64,000 nt of DNA. Origin: Pedobacter sp. PLR (GTDB taxonomy: Bacteria; Bacteroidota; Bacteroidia; Sphingobacteriales; Sphingobacteriaceae). The position numbers were made by a program, and so were the translations under genes. Location: assembly GCF_026239675.1 (NCBI RefSeq), contig NZ_JAPIVQ010000004.1, positions 124,001-188,000 on the forward strand. The letters are read 5' to 3'. Below, in pieces: positions 60,170 through 64,000 of the stretch. Within the stretch, counting starts at the first letter, position 1, and each line of letters opens with the position of its first letter. The notes beneath the pieces were generated by a model. The model was not told the origin of the DNA and searched no databases. It saw nothing but the letters and a program-made list of their open reading frames with translations.

Positions 60170-61609
60170 ATGAGGAAACTATTGATTGCAGGATGCTGCC
60201 TCGCAGCATTGATGAGTTTACAGCCCCTAATGGCGCAACAAACGATTACTAAAGAGAAAATTAATTTAACCCATGGTTCCCATAGGGAAGGAAAACGTAC
60301 CGATCCGGTGATGGAGAAATGGCGCGGCTACGGCTTGGGTCAATTTATCCACTGGGGCCTTTATGCCATTCCCGGAGGAGAATGGAATGGAAAACAGTAC
60401 AATGGTGCTGCGGAATGGATTCGTTCCTGGAATGGGATTCCAAATTCCACCTATGATTCTCTGATTTATAAGTTTAACCCTACGGCATTTAATGCTACAG
60501 CATGGGCGAAATCTGCGAAACAAATGGGCGCAAAGTATGTCACTTTTACTACGAAACATCATGATGGTTTTTGCATGTGGCCAAGTAAGTTTAGTAAGTA
60601 TACAGTAGCTAGCTCCCCTTATAAAAAAGATATCGTAAAGGCTGTGGTAGATGCTTACGATAAAGAGGGTATAGATGTGATTTTATACTTCTCGGTGATG
60701 GACTGGAGTCACCCGGATTGGCGCTATGACTTGAAAACCAGGGAAGATAGCGTCGCTTTTGAGCGTTTTAAGAAGTTTACCCGCAATCAGCTGATAGAAT
60801 TGCTGACGAATTACCCGAAGGCCAAAGGGTTGTGGTTTGATGGTACCTGGGATAAATCGTGGGTAAAACAAGCAGCTTTTGCAGATGAACTGGAAAAGGA
60901 AATGCGTAAACTTCATCCGGGACTGATCATTGGGAGCCGCTTTAGAGCGGATGAAAATGGGAAACGTCATTTCGATTCCAATGGCGTGTTAATGGGAGAT
61001 TATGAGCAAGGTTGGGAGCGTAAAATTCCTAATAAAATTGAAGATGTGCATGGTAACGACTGGGATTGTGTTATGACTGTTCCTGAAAACCAGTGGGGGT
61101 ATAATAAAGCCTGGAATGGTCATATTAAATCGGCTACTGAACTCCTGGAGATGACCGCTAAATGTGTTTCATTAGGAGGGAATTTTGTCCTCAATTTCGG
61201 TCCACAAGGGGATGGTGCTATCCGTAAAGAAGAATTGGTGCTCGCTACACAAATCGGAGATTGGATGAAGGTGAATCAGGAAGCAATTTACAACTGCGGT
61301 TATGCGGCATATGACAAACAGGATTGGGGTTATTTCACTAAAAAAACAGGTTCGGACAAAATCTATATGGTCGTTTTTAACCTGCCGGTTTCCGGGGCTT
61401 TGAGGGTAAAAACACCAGCGAAAACGACCATCAGTAAAGCTTATCTATTAGCAGACGCTAAGGAGACTTTCCTTCCTGAGGAGATCAGTGGCGATGAATA
61501 TTTTTTACACCTGAAAAAGAGAGATCATCAGAAACCCTTTGTGATTGTACTGGAGACAATAAAGAAACAAGAAAACAGTGGGACGAAATACGAGAAAGCT
61601 AAAATTTAA
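60170..61609 (+). CDS. Alpha-L-fucosidase (GH29) of the Sus locus
   Basis: The enzyme has 479 residues with a signal peptide (MRKLLIAGCCLAALMSLQPLMAQ). The catalytic barrel has MEKWRGYGLGQFIHWGLYAIPGG (about 48-70), FTTKHHDGFCMWPSKFSKY with His130-His131, and GLWFDGTWDKSW with nucleophile Asp224. A C-terminal beta-sandwich (about 375-470) completes it. There is no extra carbohydrate-binding module. Fucose release from the imported oligosaccharide is the expected role. It lies 43 bases after the second SusD and 15 bases before the GH2 gene, inside the operon. A short relic of its 5' region is present at 46132-46199. Confidence 0.93.
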   Translation: MRKLLIAGCCLAALMSLQPLMAQQTITKEKINLTHGSHREGKRTDPVMEKWRGYGLGQFIHWGLYAIPGGEWNGKQYNGAAEWIRSWNGIPNSTYDSLIYKFNPTAFNATAWAKSAKQMGAKYVTFTTKHHDGFCMWPSKFSKYTVASSPYKKDIVKAVVDAYDKEGIDVILYFSVMDWSHPDWRYDLKTREDSVAFERFKKFTRNQLIELLTNYPKAKGLWFDGTWDKSWVKQAAFADELEKEMRKLHPGLIIGSRFRADENGKRHFDSNGVLMGDYEQGWERKIPNKIEDVHGNDWDCVMTVPENQWGYNKAWNGHIKSATELLEMTAKCVSLGGNFVLNFGPQGDGAIRKEELVLATQIGDWMKVNQEAIYNCGYAAYDKQDWGYFTKKTGSDKIYMVVFNLPVSGALRVKTPAKTTISKAYLLADAKETFLPEEISGDEYFLHLKKRDHQKPFVIVLETIKKQENSGTKYEKAKI

Positions 61610-61624
61610 AAACGAAATACGAAT

Positions 61625-63694
61625 ATGATGATAAAACCCTGGAGACCGCTGTTAATTATGACGGCATTGATGCTATTGTTAAGCGCTGCGGTAAGGTCAC
61701 AAAATAAGCAGGCAAGGCAGGTTATTGCCATCAATACTGACTGGCAGTTTAAAAAAGATGCGAACCGGAGAGATGTGGCATTGGCAGATCTGAAATGGAA
61801 GAAAGTAAGCGTTCCGCATACCTGGAACAATCATGATATACAGACAGGAAAGGGATTTTATGCTGGTGATGCCATTTATCAGAAAGAACTGACGGCTGCT
61901 ACCGATTGGAAAGGAAAACGGGTTTTTATACGTTTTGAAGGCATCGGTTCAGTGGCACGGCTATACGTAAATGACCGGTATATTGGCGAGCATAAAGGTT
62001 CCTATTCTGCCTTTGCATTCGAGATTTCCTATGCGTTGAAATATGGAGAAAAGAATAAAATTGAAATAAAAGTGAACAATGAAGAGCGGGAAGATGTGAT
62101 TCCAATTAATAATCGCTTATTTCCGATTTATGGAGGGATTTATCGTCCGGTTTCGCTGATCATTACCAATAAGGTCAATATTGCAGTAACAGACTTTGCT
62201 GCACCAGGGGTATACATCAGTCAGCAGGATGTTTCCGCTAAATCAGCAGGAGTAAGACTGAAAGTGAAGTTGGAAAATAAGTCTGAAACCGCCACTAATG
62301 TTATCCTTTCTACCAGTATTTATGATGCGACAGGAAAAATGGTAAAACAGGCAGAAGAAAAGGTCCACGTTTCCAGACAAGGGGAGCAGATTTTTCATCA
62401 GCAGCTGAATATGTTAGCGCCACACCTATGGAACGGAATAAAAGATCCTTATTTGTATACAGTAGTGATACGTATCGCCGATGAAAATGGAGTGCTGGAT
62501 GAAATTACACAACCATTGGGATTGCGGAAATTTGAGATGAAGCCTGGAAAAGGTTTTTATCTGAATGACCAACCTTATCGCTTGCTAGGCGTTTGTCGCC
62601 ATCAGGATAAACAAGATGAGGGGAATGCTTTGTCCAATGCACAACATCTGGCTGATTTGGAAGATATCAAGGAAATGGGCGCTACCTCTATCCGTTTTGC
62701 GCATTACCAGCAATCAGAATACCTTTATTCAAGGTGTGACAGCATGGGCTTTGTGATCTGGGCGGAAATCCCTTTTGTAAATGCAGTATCTACAAAGGAG
62801 GCGGGAAATGCACAATCCCAACTCAGAGAGCTGATTCGTCAGAATTATAACCATCCTTCCATCTATGTTTGGGGACTTCATAATGAGGTTTATGGGAAAA
62901 CACCGGATGATTATACCGCAGTGTTGACCAGAGATTTGAATGACATCTCAAAAACGGAAGACCCGGATCGTTATACAGTAAGTGTAAGTGGTTATGGAGA
63001 AATGGATCGCCCAACAAATTTAAATGCTGACATTCAAGGAATGAATCGTTATTATGGCTGGTATGAAGGGCGCATCGGCGATCTTGAACAATGGGTGTCT
63101 GGACTGGAGCAAAAATTCCCGGACTACAGAATGGTATTGGCAGAATATGGAACGGAAGCGAATATAGCTCAACAGGAAGAGCTGAGCAGAGATACCGGAA
63201 ATCCATCCGGACAAGTATGGCCGGAAGCATATCAGCAAAAATTCCATGAGATTCAGTGGGGGATTATAGCGAAACATCCCTATATCGCAGCTTCTTATGT
63301 TTGGAATATGTTTGATTTTGCCGTCCCTCCTGCAAATGGAGGTAGTGTTCCTGCACGTAATATGAAAGGATTGGTTACGTATGATAGGAAGGTAAAAAAA
63401 GATGCTTTTTATTGGTATAAAGCGAATTGGAATCCAGAGCCGATGGTGTATATCGCGGGAAGACGTTTTAATAAAAGAACAAATCCGATTACTACAGTAA
63501 CTGTCTATTCTAATGCCGGACCGCCTACGTTAATAGTAAATGGTAGGAAGATCAACGGACTGAAAATGGGCAATACGAATGTTCATTATATCTTTGAAAA
63601 TGTGAAACTTCAGAAAGGGAAAAATGGGGTGGAGGTGGTTGTCGGAAAAGCAGGTGCAGAATTAAAAGATCAGCTGGAATGGGACCTTATCTAA
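61625..63694 (+). CDS. Glycoside hydrolase family 2 (beta-galactosidase/glucuronidase-like)
   Basis: The enzyme has 689 residues with a signal peptide (about 1-25). The GH2 plan is visible: a sugar-binding jelly roll (about 35-180) with KKVSVPHTWNNHD and IRFEGIGSVARLYVNDRYIGEHKG; an Ig-like domain (about 185-295); and a TIM barrel (about 300-590) with the acid/base in VWGLHNEVYG (Glu421) and the nucleophile in LAEYGTEAN (Glu507). A C-terminal Ig-like domain (about 600-689) ends it. The linkage could be beta-galactoside or beta-glucuronide; the sequence alone does not settle it. It is the last gene of the Sus operon. Confidence 0.92.
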   Translation: MMIKPWRPLLIMTALMLLLSAAVRSQNKQARQVIAINTDWQFKKDANRRDVALADLKWKKVSVPHTWNNHDIQTGKGFYAGDAIYQKELTAATDWKGKRVFIRFEGIGSVARLYVNDRYIGEHKGSYSAFAFEISYALKYGEKNKIEIKVNNEEREDVIPINNRLFPIYGGIYRPVSLIITNKVNIAVTDFAAPGVYISQQDVSAKSAGVRLKVKLENKSETATNVILSTSIYDATGKMVKQAEEKVHVSRQGEQIFHQQLNMLAPHLWNGIKDPYLYTVVIRIADENGVLDEITQPLGLRKFEMKPGKGFYLNDQPYRLLGVCRHQDKQDEGNALSNAQHLADLEDIKEMGATSIRFAHYQQSEYLYSRCDSMGFVIWAEIPFVNAVSTKEAGNAQSQLRELIRQNYNHPSIYVWGLHNEVYGKTPDDYTAVLTRDLNDISKTEDPDRYTVSVSGYGEMDRPTNLNADIQGMNRYYGWYEGRIGDLEQWVSGLEQKFPDYRMVLAEYGTEANIAQQEELSRDTGNPSGQVWPEAYQQKFHEIQWGIIAKHPYIAASYVWNMFDFAVPPANGGSVPARNMKGLVTYDRKVKKDAFYWYKANWNPEPMVYIAGRRFNKRTNPITTVTVYSNAGPPTLIVNGRKINGLKMGNTNVHYIFENVKLQKGKNGVEVVVGKAGAELKDQLEWDLI

Positions 63695-63758
63695 AACTAT
63701 CAGCGTTTTTATTTGTTTTAATCCCAATAAATGTATTTTCATTTTTGAACTCTTTATT

Positions 63759-64000
63759 ATGCCAGAATTACCAGATTTAGAAGTATTCAGTGTCAACCTT
63801 AATGAAGCCTTTGCCGGTAAAAAATTAAGTGCGCTGCAAGTACCTAATGATAAAAAACTGAATGTTACTCCTGAAGAGCTGCGGACTACGCTGACCGGGC
63901 AGGTGTTAAAGTCGGTGAGTCGTTCCGGAAAAGAACTTCATTTTAATTTTGAAAAGGATGTATTGGCCTTACATCTGATGCTGCAGGGACAATTGCATTT
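63759..64000 (+). CDS. Fpg/Nei family DNA glycosylase, N-terminal part (3' cut by window edge)
   Basis: Only the first 80 residues are in the window. The protein starts MPELPDLEVF, so Pro2 would be the Schiff-base catalytic residue and Glu3 the partner, as in formamidopyrimidine-DNA glycosylases. The LHLMLQGQLHF segment near residue 75 corresponds to the conserved HxxMxG stretch of the family. The protein should excise oxidised bases. The C-terminal H2TH and zinc-finger regions lie outside the window. It is separate from the Sus operon in function and starts 64 bases after it. Confidence 0.85.
   Translation, partial: MPELPDLEVFSVNLNEAFAGKKLSALQVPNDKKLNVTPEELRTTLTGQVLKSVSRSGKELHFNFEKDVLALHLMLQGQLH

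Overview
The window looks like chromosomal DNA of a Bacteroidetes bacterium of the Pedobacter/Sphingobacteriaceae type. The evidence is two tandem SusC/SusD pairs with a divergent hybrid two-component (HTCS) regulator, a type IX secretion plug-domain protein, a TamL-like outer-membrane assembly lipoprotein, start codons with little Shine-Dalgarno signal, and several TAnnTTTG -7 promoter boxes. No phage, plasmid, insertion sequence or CRISPR array was seen. The species assignment is inference from gene content.

Layout. 1-7 kb: the end of an EVE-domain protein, a cation/proton antiporter, an acyl-CoA thioesterase, a cytoplasmic alpha-amylase, a T9SS plug-domain protein and an ABC-F ATPase. 7-13 kb: pyrD, a 16-bp tandem repeat array, a tiny basic protein behind tRNA-Cys, an RNA methyltransferase divergent from a TamL/BamA-type protein, a small membrane protein and TspO. 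13.6-16.3 kb: a probable aminophosphonate operon whose first gene, a phosphonatase-like HAD, is reduced to 49 codons. 16-25 kb: a META/DUF4377 protein, a MacB-like permease, tRNA-Arg, mgtE, ychF and small membrane or hypothetical genes. 25-26.7 kb: a first GH29 alpha-L-fucosidase. 26.7-34.4 kb, minus strand: a self-regulated metal-efflux operon in transcription order response regulator, histidine kinase, TolC-type channel, adaptor, CusA/CzcA pump. 34.6-38.4 kb: a J-domain/KTSC fusion, ppnP, an SphA-like barrel, a repeat-rich intergenic region, an acetyltransferase and a secreted VOC protein. 38.5-40.3 kb: a second GH29. 40.8-45 kb: a dinB-dnaE lesion-bypass operon and a Nudix hydrolase. 45.7-63.7 kb: a lipoprotein, then a polysaccharide utilisation locus of HTCS regulator divergent from SusC1-SusD1-SusC2-SusD2-GH29-GH2. 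An Fpg/Nei glycosylase begins at the right edge.

How the genes work together. In the utilisation locus, the HTCS probably senses an oligosaccharide and activates the divergent Sus operon. The two SusCD complexes would import a fucose- and galactose- or glucuronate-containing glycan for trimming by the periplasmic GH29 and GH2 enzymes. In the metal operon, the CzcRS-like pair would switch on the RND pump beside it. DinB and the short DnaE together resemble a translesion mutasome.

The most interesting non-gene signals are: the collapsed HAD gene at 13645-13794; a short GH29 relic at about 46132-46199 just beyond the 3' end of the HTCS gene; three 22-bp repeats forming stacked upstream start codons directly before the acetyltransferase at 37477; a 16-bp tandem array at 8466-8641; a palindrome, 15-codon ORF and hairpin in the Sus leader at 50545-50686; and a 19-bp palindrome before dinB. 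No wholly new multi-gene system could be demonstrated.
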